A stretch of 64,000 bases of DNA from Thiothrix subterranea. GTDB lineage: Bacteria > Pseudomonadota > Gammaproteobacteria > Thiotrichales > Thiotrichaceae. The position numbers were made by a program, and so were the translations under genes. This document shows, piece after piece, positions 8,924 through 18,979 of the stretch (position 1 is the first letter of the stretch; each line of letters starts with the position of its first letter). The stretch covers positions 2,418,001 to 2,482,000 of the forward strand of contig NZ_CP053482.1 in the NCBI RefSeq assembly GCF_016772315.1. Direction: 5' to 3'. The notes under the pieces are model-generated. The model made no database searches. It was not told the DNA's origin and saw only the letters and a list, made by a program, of their open reading frames with translations.

Positions 8924-10921
8924 ATGAGCGATAGACCAATCAAATTGGAACGTGACGAACAGCACATGTTCAATGTGCGGGCTATGGTTGCGGGTATTAT
9001 TATCCTGTTTGCTCTGCTGGCGATCTTGGGGAGGGTTTACCAACTCCAAGTCTCCGAGCACGACAAATATTCTGAACTTTCCCGCCAGCATTACGAGAAA
9101 CGCATCCCGATTCCCCCGAATCGTGGTCAAATTTATGACCGCAACGGCGTGCTATTGGCGGATAGCCACACGCAATACGTGCTTCAAGTAGTGCGTGACA
9201 ACATCGGTGATGAAGACGGTGATGGCAAGTCGACTTTAGCCGATGTGGATAAATTCGTGGAGCGCTTGGGTGCGATTATTCCTTTGGCAGAAAAAGATGT
9301 GCGTTTATTCAAAACACAGGCGCGGCGTTTTAAATACCAGCCTATTCCGATTCGCGGCAATTTGACGGAAGAAGAACAAGCGGTCTTGGCGGTGAATGGC
9401 CCGCGTTTTCGGGGTGCGCGAGTGGAAAAGAGCATGGAGCGTTATTACCCCTTGGTGGAAACCGCCAGCCATGTGATCGGTTATGTGGGACGTATTGACG
9501 CCCGTGATTTAGAAAAGCTCAATAAAGATGAATACATCGGTACCAGCCATATCGGTAAGACGGGTATCGAAGCCTCTCATGAAACGCGCTTGCACGGGCA
9601 GGCAGGTTATCAATTAATCGAAGTGGATGCGCACGGCAAGCAACAAAAAATGTTGAGCAAAAAAGATCCTGTCGGTGGGCAGGAGTTGTTTCTTGGGCTG
9701 GATATTAATCTGCAAATTTTCGCCGAAAAACTATTAAAAAATGAGCGTGGCGCAATCGTGGCAATGGATCCGAGTAATGGTGAAGTGTTGGCTTTGGCAA
9801 GTGTTCCCACGTTTGACCCGAATTTATTTATCAACGGCATTTCGCAGAAAGATTACAGCGCATTGCGTGAAGACCCCGGTCGCCCCTTATTTAATCGCGC
9901 ATTACAGGGAACATACCCACCCGGTTCGACAATTAAACCCATGGTGGGGGTGGCAGGTTTGATTGAAGGGGTGATTACCCCCGGCAGTCGGGTGTATGAC
10001 CCTGGTTTTTTCCGCTTGCAAGGCCAGAAACATGCGTTTCGGTGTTGGAATAAGCGCGGGCACGGTTCAGTGGATTTGAAGTATGCGATCCAACAATCTT
10101 GTGATACGTATTTTTACGATCTGGCGTATCGGATGGGAATTGACCGTTTTTCCAAGTCGATGAACCGTTTTGGTTTCGGTGAAAAAACCGGCATTGACTT
10201 GCCATCGGAGGCGTCCGGCTTAATGCCTAGCAAAGAGTGGAAGGAAAAACGCCACAAGCGCAGTTGGTTCCCCGGTGATACCGTCAATATCGGTATCGGG
10301 CAAGGGTATTGGCTGGCAACACCGCTGCAATTGGCTCATGCCACCACCATTATGGCGAACCGTGGGGTGCGCTTGAAACCGCATGTATTGCGCGGGGTGC
10401 GAACTGCGCGTAATCAGGAAGAAAGTATTCTCAAACCGGAGCCGTTTCCAACGATTGAGGCAAAGGATAACTATTGGTCGTTGACCATTCAGGGGATGGA
10501 AAACGTGATGCGTCCCGGCGGTACGGCGCGAGCCGCTGGCGCTGGCGCGGATTACCGCATTGCCGGTAAAACCGGTACGGCACAGGTGTTCGGTTTGGCG
10601 GGTGGAAAATACAACGCGGGGCGCATTGCCAAGCGTTTACGTGACCACGCTTTGTTTGTGGGGTTTGCACCGGCGGATAATCCTAAAATTGCGATAGCAG
10701 TGATTATGGAGAATGCGATGGGTGGCGGTGGTGCGACGGCTGCGCCCTTGGCGCGTAAACTGATGGATGCCTACTTATTTCAGCAGTACGGTGAGGATAT
10801 GTTAAAACCCGCCGGTGAAGCCGCGCAACCGGAGGTGGCATCAGACCCAGCTTCGGAAACGCCACCTGCTAAAGCGGAGAAAAAATCCACGAAAAAGAAA
10901 ACCACAGGGGGTAATCGGTGA
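8924..10921 (+). CDS. mrdA: penicillin-binding protein 2, peptidoglycan transpeptidase of elongation
   Basis: 665 residues, slightly longer than E. coli PBP2 because of a Lys/Pro/Ala-rich C-terminal tail. It has an N-terminal membrane anchor at about 20-38, a pedestal domain, then the transpeptidase domain with the catalytic S335-T-I-K338, S392-C-D and K549-T-G-T motifs. It crosslinks glycan strands for lateral wall growth together with RodA. The stop overlaps the rodA start (GTGA), so the two are translationally coupled. It opens the mrdA-rodA-mltB-rlpA-dacA-ybeD-lipB block. Confidence 0.96.
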   Translation: MSDRPIKLERDEQHMFNVRAMVAGIIILFALLAILGRVYQLQVSEHDKYSELSRQHYEKRIPIPPNRGQIYDRNGVLLADSHTQYVLQVVRDNIGDEDGDGKSTLADVDKFVERLGAIIPLAEKDVRLFKTQARRFKYQPIPIRGNLTEEEQAVLAVNGPRFRGARVEKSMERYYPLVETASHVIGYVGRIDARDLEKLNKDEYIGTSHIGKTGIEASHETRLHGQAGYQLIEVDAHGKQQKMLSKKDPVGGQELFLGLDINLQIFAEKLLKNERGAIVAMDPSNGEVLALASVPTFDPNLFINGISQKDYSALREDPGRPLFNRALQGTYPPGSTIKPMVGVAGLIEGVITPGSRVYDPGFFRLQGQKHAFRCWNKRGHGSVDLKYAIQQSCDTYFYDLAYRMGIDRFSKSMNRFGFGEKTGIDLPSEASGLMPSKEWKEKRHKRSWFPGDTVNIGIGQGYWLATPLQLAHATTIMANRGVRLKPHVLRGVRTARNQEESILKPEPFPTIEAKDNYWSLTIQGMENVMRPGGTARAAGAGADYRIAGKTGTAQVFGLAGGKYNAGRIAKRLRDHALFVGFAPADNPKIAIAVIMENAMGGGGATAAPLARKLMDAYLFQQYGEDMLKPAGEAAQPEVASDPASETPPAKAEKKSTKKKTTGGNR

Positions 10922-12030
10922 TTAACAGTTTGTTGCCTTCGTGGTTGATTGTCGCGTTACAGCGGGTGGATGCGGTATTGCTGGCGGTATTGTCGTTATT
11001 GGTGTTCTTGGGGTTGGCGACGCTCTACAGTGCCAGTGATGGCAATATGGAGCAGGTGCAACGGCAAATGGTGCATTTTTCGATTGGCTTGGGTTTGTTG
11101 GTGCTGTTCTCGCAAATTTCGAGCAAAACCCTGCGGCAGTGGTCGATCTGGTTGTACGGGATTGGTGTTGTGTTGCTGGTTTTAGTGCTGATTATCGGGG
11201 TCACTAAAAAAGGGGCAACCCGGTGGTTGTACATTGGGGTTGATATACAGCCTGCGGAAATCATGAAATTAGCGGTGCCGATGATGGTGGCGTATTACTT
11301 TTCTGAGAAACCGCTGCCGCCTCGTTTTATTGATATTGTGATTGCACTGTTGTTGGTGTTAGTGCCGATGCTGTTGGTGATGAAGCAGCCGGATTTGGGA
11401 ACGTCTTTGCTGATTGCGACGTCTGGCTTTTTCGTGATTTATCTGGCGGGAATGTCGTGGTGGCTGATCGGCGGGGCGATTGCTTTTGTGACGGTTGCAG
11501 CGCCTTTATTGTACTTTTTTGGGATGCACGATTACCAACGCAGGCGAGTTGATACGCTTTTGAATCCAGAATCGGATTTGTTGGGAACTGGATACCATAT
11601 TTATCAGTCAAAAATTGCGATTGGTTCTGGTGGGGCTTATGGAAAAGGTTGGATGCAAGGCGATCAGGCGCATCTGGACTTCCTACCCGAACGGCACACA
11701 GACTTCATTTTTGCGGTTTTTGGTGAAGAATTTGGCTTAGTCGGTAATTTGATTTTAATGGGCTTGTACCTGTTTATTATCTGGCGGGGCTTATATTTAG
11801 CCAGCAAGGGCGAAGATACTTTTGCGCGTCTACTGGGCGGCAGTTTGAGTGTGTCATTCTTCTTTTATCTGTTTGTGAATACCGGCATGGTCAGCGGAAT
11901 GCTGCCGGTGGTAGGTGTGCCGTTACCATTAGTGAGCTACGGGGGAACCTCGGTGGTTACGCTGATGATGGCTTTCGGTATCATTATGGGAATGAAGAAA
12001 CGTAAACGCATTTATCAACGGGATGGCTGA
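10918..12030 (+). CDS. rodA: RodA, SEDS-family peptidoglycan glycosyltransferase
   Basis: 370 residues with about ten membrane segments. SEDS signatures are present: QPDLGTSLLIATSGFF with its catalytic-region Asp, FLPERHTDFIFAVFGEEFG, and GMLPVVGVPLPLVSYGGTS near the C-terminus. It polymerises lipid II into glycan strands and pairs with PBP2. Start is GTG at 10918, sharing bases with the mrdA stop. Confidence 0.96.
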   Translation: MINSLLPSWLIVALQRVDAVLLAVLSLLVFLGLATLYSASDGNMEQVQRQMVHFSIGLGLLVLFSQISSKTLRQWSIWLYGIGVVLLVLVLIIGVTKKGATRWLYIGVDIQPAEIMKLAVPMMVAYYFSEKPLPPRFIDIVIALLLVLVPMLLVMKQPDLGTSLLIATSGFFVIYLAGMSWWLIGGAIAFVTVAAPLLYFFGMHDYQRRRVDTLLNPESDLLGTGYHIYQSKIAIGSGGAYGKGWMQGDQAHLDFLPERHTDFIFAVFGEEFGLVGNLILMGLYLFIIWRGLYLASKGEDTFARLLGGSLSVSFFFYLFVNTGMVSGMLPVVGVPLPLVSYGGTSVVTLMMAFGIIMGMKKRKRIYQRDG

Positions 12031-12076
12031 AGACGGATTTTCATGCTCTCCCTTCAGCAGTTTGGAGACGGAGGCT

Positions 12077-13273
12077 ATGAAAGTCATGCACGATTCGGTT
12101 CAATGGAATAAATCACTGGGTAAACTGGTGAGCGTCGTATTAATTGGTGGGGTATTGGGGGGCTGCGCCGCGAGTCCACAATGGCCTTGGGTGTTTGCGC
12201 CGCCGGTTGCGAATGCGCCGCCCAGTCAGCAGCAAAGTTACCCACCAATTAGGCAGACGGTGGTAACGCCTCCTCCTGTCAGTGGCAATATTCCTGCTCA
12301 GCAGCCTCCCGTTTCAACAACACCGCGCCAACCGGTGAATTCTCCAGCCGGATTGCGTGGCGACTACGCCAATTACCCCGCGATGCGTCAGTTTATTGGT
12401 AAAATGAATAACCAACACGGTTTCGATATTGCGTTTTTGGAACAGACGTTTTCTGGGGTGCAGCGGGATAAAGAGGCGCTGACCAAGGCTGGCGCACCGA
12501 CGGAAGGGCAGGTATGGCGTGCCTATCGCCCCATTTTCTTGACCGAAGAGCGCATTAACGGTGGGGTGGATTTTTGGAACCGTCACGCTGCTTTGTTGGA
12601 TGCGGCGACGCGCCAATACGGGGTGGATACGGAGTATTTGGTGGCAATTATTGGGGTGGAAACGCAATACGGTAAAAATACCGGCAAGCACAATACCTTG
12701 CAGGCATTGACAACCTTGGGCTTTGATTTTCCGCGCCGTGCCAGTTTTTATCAGAAAGAACTGGAACAGTTTTTGTTGTTGTCGCGTGAAGAAAAAGTGC
12801 GCCCACAAATTTTCAACGGGTCTTATGCCGGAGCCATGGGCTTAGGGCAATTTATCTCCAGCAGTTACCGCAGCTATGCGATTGACGGCAACCGCGATGG
12901 CAAGCGTGACTTGTGGAATGCGCAAGATGCTATTCCCAGTGTCGCGAATTATTTTGCGAAAAATGGCTGGAAGCGCGGAACAGGGGTGGCGGTTCCGGCT
13001 TCTGTTTCTGGCGGTGGCTATGCTAGTATTGCTGAGGCAACGCCGAAAAAACCTTCGCGCACTTTGGCTGATTTGGCGGCAAAAGGCGTGCGACCGCAGG
13101 CAGCTATCAACTCGGCTAAAGTGAGTTTAATTAAGCTGGAAGGCACGACGGATGAATATTGGGTGGGGGGTGAAAACTTCTACGCGATTACCCGTTATAA
13201 TCCCAGTGTAAAGTATGCGATGGCGGTGCATCAGCTTGCGCAGGAAATCCGTAAGCGTAAGTTTGGTTTTTAA
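12077..13273 (+). CDS. mltB: lytic murein transglycosylase B, lipoprotein
   Basis: Start set at ATG 12077 because CGGAGG precedes it; an upstream in-frame start inside the rodA end adds 18 residues that disrupt the signal peptide. The lipobox LGGC follows a hydrophobic stretch. After a Pro/Gln-rich linker (about 35-90) comes the SLT_2 catalytic domain with GVETQYGKN carrying the catalytic Glu, then GAMGLGQFISSSYRSYA. It cleaves the MurNAc-GlcNAc bond to give 1,6-anhydro ends. 398 residues. Confidence 0.94.
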   Translation: MKVMHDSVQWNKSLGKLVSVVLIGGVLGGCAASPQWPWVFAPPVANAPPSQQQSYPPIRQTVVTPPPVSGNIPAQQPPVSTTPRQPVNSPAGLRGDYANYPAMRQFIGKMNNQHGFDIAFLEQTFSGVQRDKEALTKAGAPTEGQVWRAYRPIFLTEERINGGVDFWNRHAALLDAATRQYGVDTEYLVAIIGVETQYGKNTGKHNTLQALTTLGFDFPRRASFYQKELEQFLLLSREEKVRPQIFNGSYAGAMGLGQFISSSYRSYAIDGNRDGKRDLWNAQDAIPSVANYFAKNGWKRGTGVAVPASVSGGGYASIAEATPKKPSRTLADLAAKGVRPQAAINSAKVSLIKLEGTTDEYWVGGENFYAITRYNPSVKYAMAVHQLAQEIRKRKFGF

Positions 13274-13363
13274 GGGTTATAGTGATAATAATAGAGGCTG
13301 ATTCGCGCGTTGTGGCGTGGGTCAGTTTTTCTAATGGGCGATGATAAAAAGCTGGACAATACG

Positions 13364-14188
13364 ATGACAATAAACTGGCGATTTTCGGGAGTCTTATTGG
13401 CTTCCATGACCATGAGTTTGGTTGCTTGTAGCGGTAATAGCGCTAAAAAAGAAGCGGTAGAGTCAGCACCAGTTCCTGCTGGCGTGAGTGCTGAAGCCCG
13501 TGCGGAGTGTGGTAATGACCCCGCTTACACGATTGAAGGCAAAACTTACCAAGTACTCGATTCTGCGGCGGGTTACGCCGAACGAGGCACGGCGGCGTGG
13601 TACGGTGCTGAATACCAAGGTACTGAGACGGCTGGTTGTGAAGTGTTTGATATGTATGGTTATTCTGCGGCACACCGTACCTTGCCTTTACCCAGTTTTG
13701 CCAAAGTGACCAATCAGCAAAACGGTAAGAATATTATTGTGCGCATTAATGACCGTGGCCCGTTCGAGAGCGGTGATTTGATTCAGCTATCGTTTGCCGC
13801 CGCTAATGCGCTGGGGATTAAGGCGAAAAGCGGTGCGCCTGTTGAAGTGGCTGCTATTCCGCCTGAACAATTACCGCCGGAACTTCAGGCCGCGCCGAAG
13901 CCTAAAGCGATGCCGCCTCTGGCTAAAACGGCAGAGCCGGTGGATAAGTCTAAGCCTTATTATGTGATCGCCGGTACATGGCCGGATCGAAATACCTCGC
14001 TGGATATGTTTGTGCGTTTGACGTCGGTGGGGCTGGCAAAAACAGAGATGGCGACCGCGCAGCAAGAGGGGCGCGAAATGTATCAGGTAAGGGTTGGGCC
14101 TTTGTATAATCAAGATCAAATTGATAATGTGAAAGATATACTGCAAAGTAACGGCTTAGCGAACTTCAAGGTGGTTGCTGGTAAGTAA
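13364..14188 (+). CDS. rlpA: septal-ring lytic transglycosylase RlpA family lipoprotein
   Basis: 274 residues from ATG 13364, chosen because it places the lipoprotein signal (SMTMSLVACSG, lipobox LVAC) at the N-terminus; no strong ribosome-binding site is seen, and ATG 13334 is an alternative. A double-psi beta-barrel domain contains GTAAWYGAEYQG, AAHRTLPL and VRINDRGPF, with the conserved Asp-Arg-Gly. A Pro-rich linker then leads to a C-terminal SPOR domain (about 195-274), which binds denuded glycan at division sites. Confidence 0.92.
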   Translation: MTINWRFSGVLLASMTMSLVACSGNSAKKEAVESAPVPAGVSAEARAECGNDPAYTIEGKTYQVLDSAAGYAERGTAAWYGAEYQGTETAGCEVFDMYGYSAAHRTLPLPSFAKVTNQQNGKNIIVRINDRGPFESGDLIQLSFAAANALGIKAKSGAPVEVAAIPPEQLPPELQAAPKPKAMPPLAKTAEPVDKSKPYYVIAGTWPDRNTSLDMFVRLTSVGLAKTEMATAQQEGREMYQVRVGPLYNQDQIDNVKDILQSNGLANFKVVAGK

Positions 14189-14207
14189 TTCAGTAAAAGG
14201 ACTGTTA

Positions 14208-15449
14208 ATGTTTATAAGGATTCTTAAACCGTTATTGTTGGCAGGGTTGCTGGCTGGCGGTGTCGTGATGGCTGCCCCTGAGTCGGCTGCGCCGAGTACG
14301 GGTGAACCCGCTCCTAAAGATATGTCGACTGCGCCGTATAATGACCCGAATATTCCGCCGGAAATTATTGCGATGGCACCCGGTGTTCCCGAAATTGAGG
14401 CGAAGAGCTATTTGCTGGTCGATTTCCAAAGTGGCGAAGAACTGGCGGGTATTAACCCCGGAATGCGCGTGGAGCCAGCCAGTATCACCAAATTGATGAC
14501 CGCTTACCTGATTTATCAGGATTTGGGCAAGGGCAAAGTCAAGCTGGAAGATGAAGTACTTATCAGCGAAAAAGCCTGGAAAATGGAAGGCTCGCGCATG
14601 TTCGTTGAGCTGGGTAAAAAAGTATCGTTTGAGAAATTGCTCAAAGGCATGATTATTCAATCCGGCAACGATGCGGCGATGGCGTTAGCGGAGCACGTGG
14701 CGGGCAGTGAAGAAGTGTTTGTACAGCGCATGAATCAAACCGCGCTGGAGTTGGGGATGCAAGATACCCGTTACATGAATGTTACTGGCTGGCCTGCCAA
14801 CGATCACTACACCACGGCGCGTGATATTGTGCGGTTAGTCGAAGCATTGGTGAATGATTTCCCAGAGTATTACAAGCTGTATGCGCAGAAAGAATTCAGC
14901 TACAACAATATTAAGCAGCAAAACCGCAATCGCTTATTGTGGCGCGATGCCACTGTGGATGGCTTGAAAACGGGGCATACCGAGTCGGCGGGTTATTGTT
15001 TGGTGGCTTCCGCCAAGCGTGACAACATGCGCTTGATTTCAGTGGTATTGGGCACGAAAAGTGAAGAGGCTCGTGCTAACGTGAGTCAGCAATTGTTGGA
15101 ATACGGTTTCCGCACGTTTGAAACGCACAAGTTGTACGGTGCGGGCGCGGTGCTCGATAATGTGCGCGTCTGGAAGGGTGAAACCACGCAAGTGCCTGCC
15201 GGGGTGGTGGATGATTTGTTTGTGAGCATCGTGAAAGGCCGCTATGACCAATTGAAAGGCGGCATACAGCTTGATAAAGGCATTGACGCCCCCATTAAAC
15301 GCGGTGACGCACTGGGCAAAGTGATTATTACGGATCAGGAATTAGGCAAAGTCGTCAAGGAAACCCCGTTATTGGCGTTGGAAGATGTCAGTGAGGGCGG
15401 CTGGTGGCGGCAGGTGATGGATGGTATCCAGAAGTTGTTCGCGGATTGA
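14208..15449 (+). CDS. dacA: D-alanyl-D-alanine carboxypeptidase, PBP5/6 type
   Basis: 413 residues from ATG 14208, which follows AAAGGA; an in-frame upstream ATG lies inside rlpA. A signal peptide is followed by an acidic Pro/Ala linker, then the penicillin-binding motifs S92-I-T-K95, S152-G-N and K254-T-G. A C-terminal PBP5 beta domain and an amphipathic tail (WWRQVMDGIQKLF) anchor it to the inner-membrane surface. It removes the terminal D-Ala of pentapeptides. Confidence 0.95.
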   Translation: MFIRILKPLLLAGLLAGGVVMAAPESAAPSTGEPAPKDMSTAPYNDPNIPPEIIAMAPGVPEIEAKSYLLVDFQSGEELAGINPGMRVEPASITKLMTAYLIYQDLGKGKVKLEDEVLISEKAWKMEGSRMFVELGKKVSFEKLLKGMIIQSGNDAAMALAEHVAGSEEVFVQRMNQTALELGMQDTRYMNVTGWPANDHYTTARDIVRLVEALVNDFPEYYKLYAQKEFSYNNIKQQNRNRLLWRDATVDGLKTGHTESAGYCLVASAKRDNMRLISVVLGTKSEEARANVSQQLLEYGFRTFETHKLYGAGAVLDNVRVWKGETTQVPAGVVDDLFVSIVKGRYDQLKGGIQLDKGIDAPIKRGDALGKVIITDQELGKVVKETPLLALEDVSEGGWWRQVMDGIQKLFAD

Positions 15450-15471
15450 TAGCGCAAGCGTGAGGTGAGCG

Positions 15472-15753
15472 GTGGAACGTTTCGGACAGCAGGAAGAGTT
15501 AATACTGGAATTTCCCTGTGATTTCCCCATCAAAATAGTGGGGCGAGCAGATGCGGAATTTCACGTGCGCATTTGTGAAATTGTGTGCCGCCATGACAAC
15601 GATTTTGACCCCGAAGCACATGTGCAGCGTCGTGACAGTTCGGCGGGTAAATACCACAGCTTGACCGTGAAGTTGCGGGCAACCAGTAAGCAGCAGATTG
15701 ACGCGGTGTATCAGGATTTAAAAGCCTGTGAGTTAGTGTTGTGGGCGTTGTAA
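15472..15753 (+). CDS. ybeD: YbeD family protein (DUF493, ACT-like fold)
   Basis: 93 residues, typical. Family features are [16 protein letters not shown] near the N-terminus and [13 protein letters not shown] in the middle, ending in ACELVLWAL. Start is GTG. Function is undefined; the gene habitually sits between dacA and lipB, and here its end overlaps lipB by 13 bases. Confidence 0.9.
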   Translation: MERFGQQEELILEFPCDFPIKIVGRADAEFHVRICEIVCRHDNDFDPEAHVQRRDSSAGKYHSLTVKLRATSKQQIDAVYQDLKACELVLWAL

Positions 15754-16409
15754 GCGCCGCTGATTTAACGACAACGTTAGCCATTCGTCAATTAGGGCTG
15801 TTGGATTATGTCGCGGTTTGGCAGCAAATGCAGGCATTTACCCAGCAGCGTGTAGCGGATACGCCCGATGAAATCTGGTTGGTGCAACATCCACCCGTTT
15901 TCACCTTGGGGCGTAATGGCAAAATGGCGCACGTGTTAGCGCCCGGTGATATTCCCGTCATTCCAATTGATCGCGGTGGGCAGGTGACGTATCACGGCCC
16001 TGGGCAATTGGTGGTTTATTTGTTGTTGGATATTCGCCGTAAAGCGCTGGGGGTGCGCGAGTTGGTGACAGCGATTGAGCAAGCGGTAATCGACTTGCTG
16101 GCGCATTATGGCATTACCGCTTTAGGCGACAGAGAAGCACCGGGGGTTTACGTGGCGGGTCGCAAAGTTGCGGCGTTAGGGCTGCGCATTTCCAAAGGCT
16201 GTACTTACCACGGTTTGAGTTTGAATGTGGCGATGGATTTAGAACCCTTTCAGCGCATTAACCCGTGTGGTTACGCGGGCTTGCAGGTGACGCAGTGCGA
16301 AGATTTAGGCATTGAGCAACCTTTAGCAACCTTAGCCCATGAATTGTGTGAGTGCCTTGCACAGCGCTTAGATTACCCCGCGTTAATTTGGGGGCAAGAT
16401 CAAACGTAA
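15741..16409 (+). CDS. lipB: octanoyl-[ACP]:protein N-octanoyltransferase
   Basis: 222 residues. It has the signature [16 protein letters not shown], the catalytic Lys at about 142 ([11 protein letters not shown]) and the acyl-thioester Cys at about 176 (INPCGYAGL). It moves octanoate from acyl carrier protein to lipoyl domains, the first step of lipoate attachment. GTG start overlapping ybeD. It is convergent with coq7 with a 10-base overlap. lipA is not in the window. Confidence 0.95.
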   Translation: MGVVSAADLTTTLAIRQLGLLDYVAVWQQMQAFTQQRVADTPDEIWLVQHPPVFTLGRNGKMAHVLAPGDIPVIPIDRGGQVTYHGPGQLVVYLLLDIRRKALGVRELVTAIEQAVIDLLAHYGITALGDREAPGVYVAGRKVAALGLRISKGCTYHGLSLNVAMDLEPFQRINPCGYAGLQVTQCEDLGIEQPLATLAHELCECLAQRLDYPALIWGQDQT

Positions 16410-17044
16410 TAGGTGCTCTTGGTCATTACTTTAGACAGTAGCGGCATCAGTAATTTGCGGGCAAGGAATGGCAATTTAGCGCCACCTGATTGCATGGCAA
16501 TATCCGCGTGATGCTGTTCGTCGGCTTTCATTTTTTGCAGAATAGCCATGTCGGACAAGGCATGTGGGGGCAGGCGATTGATGTGTTCTTCCAGATGCTT
16601 GATGACTTGATCTTCGGTTTCTTTGACAAAACCCAAACTCCATTTGTCGCCAATTTTGCCTGCAACTGCGCCGATGGTGAATGAACCCCAGTAGAACAAC
16701 GGGTTCAGCAGGCTTTTGCGTCCGCCCAGTTCGTGCAGGCGTTTTTCTGTCCAGTTGAGATGGTCGTTTTCTTCCATGGCGGAACGTTCCATCTGTTCGC
16801 GGATGTCTTCGCGTTTAGCGGTTAATGCCTGCCCACGGTATAAACCTTGGGCAGACACTTCACCCGCATGATTAATGCGCATCAGCTTGGCAACCAGAAC
16901 CCGTTCATCTTCGTTAAGTGGTGCGGTTTCTGGCATTTCAGCCGCTGGATTCGGGCGTTCCGTGGTCGGTGCGGTGGCATGAACCACGCGCAACGATTGA
17001 TCAATTTCGGTCAGGACTTTATCCAGCAGGCTGAGTGTGCGCAT
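16400..17044 (-). CDS. coq7: 2-polyprenyl-3-methyl-6-methoxy-1,4-benzoquinol monooxygenase
   Basis: 214 residues of the Coq7 di-iron carboxylate family. Iron ligands are visible in [40 protein letters not shown] and [10 protein letters not shown]. It hydroxylates a late ubiquinone intermediate using oxygen, so the organism makes ubiquinone aerobically. It begins 15 bases after the dsbA-like gene and may share its transcript. Confidence 0.94.
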   Translation of the reverse strand: MRTLSLLDKVLTEIDQSLRVVHATAPTTERPNPAAEMPETAPLNEDERVLVAKLMRINHAGEVSAQGLYRGQALTAKREDIREQMERSAMEENDHLNWTEKRLHELGGRKSLLNPLFYWGSFTIGAVAGKIGDKWSLGFVKETEDQVIKHLEEHINRLPPHALSDMAILQKMKADEQHHADIAMQSGGAKLPFLARKLLMPLLSKVMTKSTYYV

Positions 17045-17059
17045 CTCATTCTCCCATGA

Positions 17060-17713
17060 TCATTTGGTTTCGCGTTTTACCAAATAATCAACGACTTGTA
17101 ACAAGGTTTCTTCACTGCCCACCATGCTTGGGCTGGTGCGATATTTGCCATTCACAATAATAACAGGCACGGAATCTGCTTTGGATTTTTCACCCACTTC
17201 TTTGGCGCGTGCCATCATGGTCTTCATTTCCATGGAGTTTAGAGCGCTTTTCACTTGATCAGCCGTAAAGCCGAGTTCGGTGAAAAAGCGCGTCATCGCC
17301 TCATCGTCATTGATTTTACGGCGCTGTTTTTGCAGGGCTTCAAAGATTTTCGTGTGTACCCGTTTGCTGCCATCCGCGTCGAGCATTTGCCCAACGTAGA
17401 ACAGTTTTGCGTGGTATTCCCAGCGTGGGCTGAGGGTGGCTGGCACACGTTGGAAAACCACATTGTCTGGCTTCTTGCTGAGGAACTTCTCAATCGTGGG
17501 TTCTAGCGAATAGCAATGCGGGCAGCCGTACCAGAACAAATCAACGACTTCGACTTTTCCTTCGGCGGCTTGCGTGGGAATAGTCGACGGTAAGGTGACG
17601 TAATGCGTGCCTTCTTTAAAGTCTTGTGCCTGACTGGCTTCGGGAATACAGCCAGTCAGGGCAAACAGTGCTGCCATCATAAAGCCGAGGGTGTGGCTTA
17701 ATGTGCGTTTCAT
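17060..17713 (-). CDS. dsbA: DsbA-type thiol:disulfide interchange protein
   Basis: 217 residues with a thioredoxin-like domain. The redox motif C-P-H-C sits in LFWYGCPHCYSLEP, and the cis-Pro is in SVPVIIVNGKY. It oxidises cysteine pairs in exported proteins. The signal peptide reads LFALTGCIPEASQAQD: it contains both a lipobox (LTGC) and a signal peptidase I site (SQA-QD), so it could be membrane-tethered, unlike classical soluble DsbA. It lies just downstream of the cytochrome c maturation genes. Confidence 0.92.
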   Translation of the reverse strand: MKRTLSHTLGFMMAALFALTGCIPEASQAQDFKEGTHYVTLPSTIPTQAAEGKVEVVDLFWYGCPHCYSLEPTIEKFLSKKPDNVVFQRVPATLSPRWEYHAKLFYVGQMLDADGSKRVHTKIFEALQKQRRKINDDEAMTRFFTELGFTADQVKSALNSMEMKTMMARAKEVGEKSKADSVPVIIVNGKYRTSPSMVGSEETLLQVVDYLVKRETK

Positions 17714-17800
17714 TGGTTTATTATCTCCCTTTTGTGTTTATTAAAAATACTATCAACCAGTTACTACTATAACTCGCCCTATTTAGAGACGATGCGGCAC

Positions 17801-18979
17801 TCAAAGTTCACCGTAAGAATGCAAACCGGAGAGGAACATATTCACGCCGAGGAATGCAAACAAAGTGACGAATAAACCAACGATAGCCCACCAAGCCATG
17901 GGTGTACCACGCCAACCTTTCGAGAAGCGCAAATGCAGCCATGCAGCATAGTTTAACCAGACAATTAATGCCCAAGTTTCTTTTGGATCCCACGACCAGT
18001 AGCCGCCCCATGCTTCGGCAGCCCACATTGCGCCGAGAATGGTCGCAATAGTGAAAAACGCAAAGCCCAGTGCAATCGCTTTGTAAGTTATATCATCGAG
18101 CATTTCAATGGGAGGCAGGCGTGTTGCCAGCAAACCATTGGGATTGCGTTGTTGCCCATGGTGTTTCAAGAGGTAGGCAATACTGGTCATGGCTGCCAAA
18201 GCAAACGCTCCGTAACCAATGAAATTGGCGGGTACGTGAATTTTCATCCAATAGCTTTTCAAGGCGGGAACCAACGGCTGAATCTCATGTGCGCCTTTGG
18301 TGTAGCTGTACCACAGCAGAAAGGCAACTGCTGCGCTGATTACCATCAATACAAAGCCACCGAGTGAACGATTTTTGTAACGTCCCTCATAAAACATGTA
18401 AAGCAGGCCGGTGATAATGCAGAATAGAATGAAAACTTCGTAAAGGTTGCTAACGGGAATGTGACCAAATTCAGGGTCAATCAGATAAGATTCATACCAG
18501 CGTACCATTAATCCGGTGAAACCCATTACCAAGGCAACCCATGTCATGGCTGAACCGGTTTTCAAGGTAAATGCATTGTTTGTGAATAAACCCGCGAAAT
18601 AAGTCACCGTTGCCAGTACAAATAAAGCGCTCATCCACATTACGGCAGATTGGCTGGAGACTAAAAATTTCAGCCCGAACATTTGTTCAGCATTGGCGTA
18701 ATTGCCGCCATACAACCAAATGCCCAATAAACTTAAGAGCGCAACGGCGATGGTATAGGGGCGGAAGGCTTTCCAGTACCAACCTAATCCCACCAAGGAC
18801 GGGGTGGTGAGGGCAAGAATACCGATTTCGTATTCATCCATTACGCTACCGTATTGGAAGAATACCCATGCGCTGGCAGCAATGACTAATGCTGCCCACA
18901 GCCAATCCGACAAACGCAGTTGCTGGAATAGGCTGGGTTGATCAATGAGCGAGTCAATGGTTTGTTGGGGAGTCGACAT
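17801..18979 (-). CDS. ccsB: cytochrome c maturation System II, haem-handling protein CcsB (ResC/CcsA type)
   Basis: 392 residues with multiple membrane segments. The tryptophan-rich haem-binding WWD region reads AWGGYWSWDPKETWALIVW, with conserved flanking His residues. With ResB it exports haem and ligates it to apocytochrome CxxCH motifs in the periplasm. A good site (AAGAGGTG) precedes the ATG. It overlaps the end of resB by 26 bases, consistent with one complex. Confidence 0.94.
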   Translation of the reverse strand: MSTPQQTIDSLIDQPSLFQQLRLSDWLWAALVIAASAWVFFQYGSVMDEYEIGILALTTPSLVGLGWYWKAFRPYTIAVALLSLLGIWLYGGNYANAEQMFGLKFLVSSQSAVMWMSALFVLATVTYFAGLFTNNAFTLKTGSAMTWVALVMGFTGLMVRWYESYLIDPEFGHIPVSNLYEVFILFCIITGLLYMFYEGRYKNRSLGGFVLMVISAAVAFLLWYSYTKGAHEIQPLVPALKSYWMKIHVPANFIGYGAFALAAMTSIAYLLKHHGQQRNPNGLLATRLPPIEMLDDITYKAIALGFAFFTIATILGAMWAAEAWGGYWSWDPKETWALIVWLNYAAWLHLRFSKGWRGTPMAWWAIVGLFVTLFAFLGVNMFLSGLHSYGEL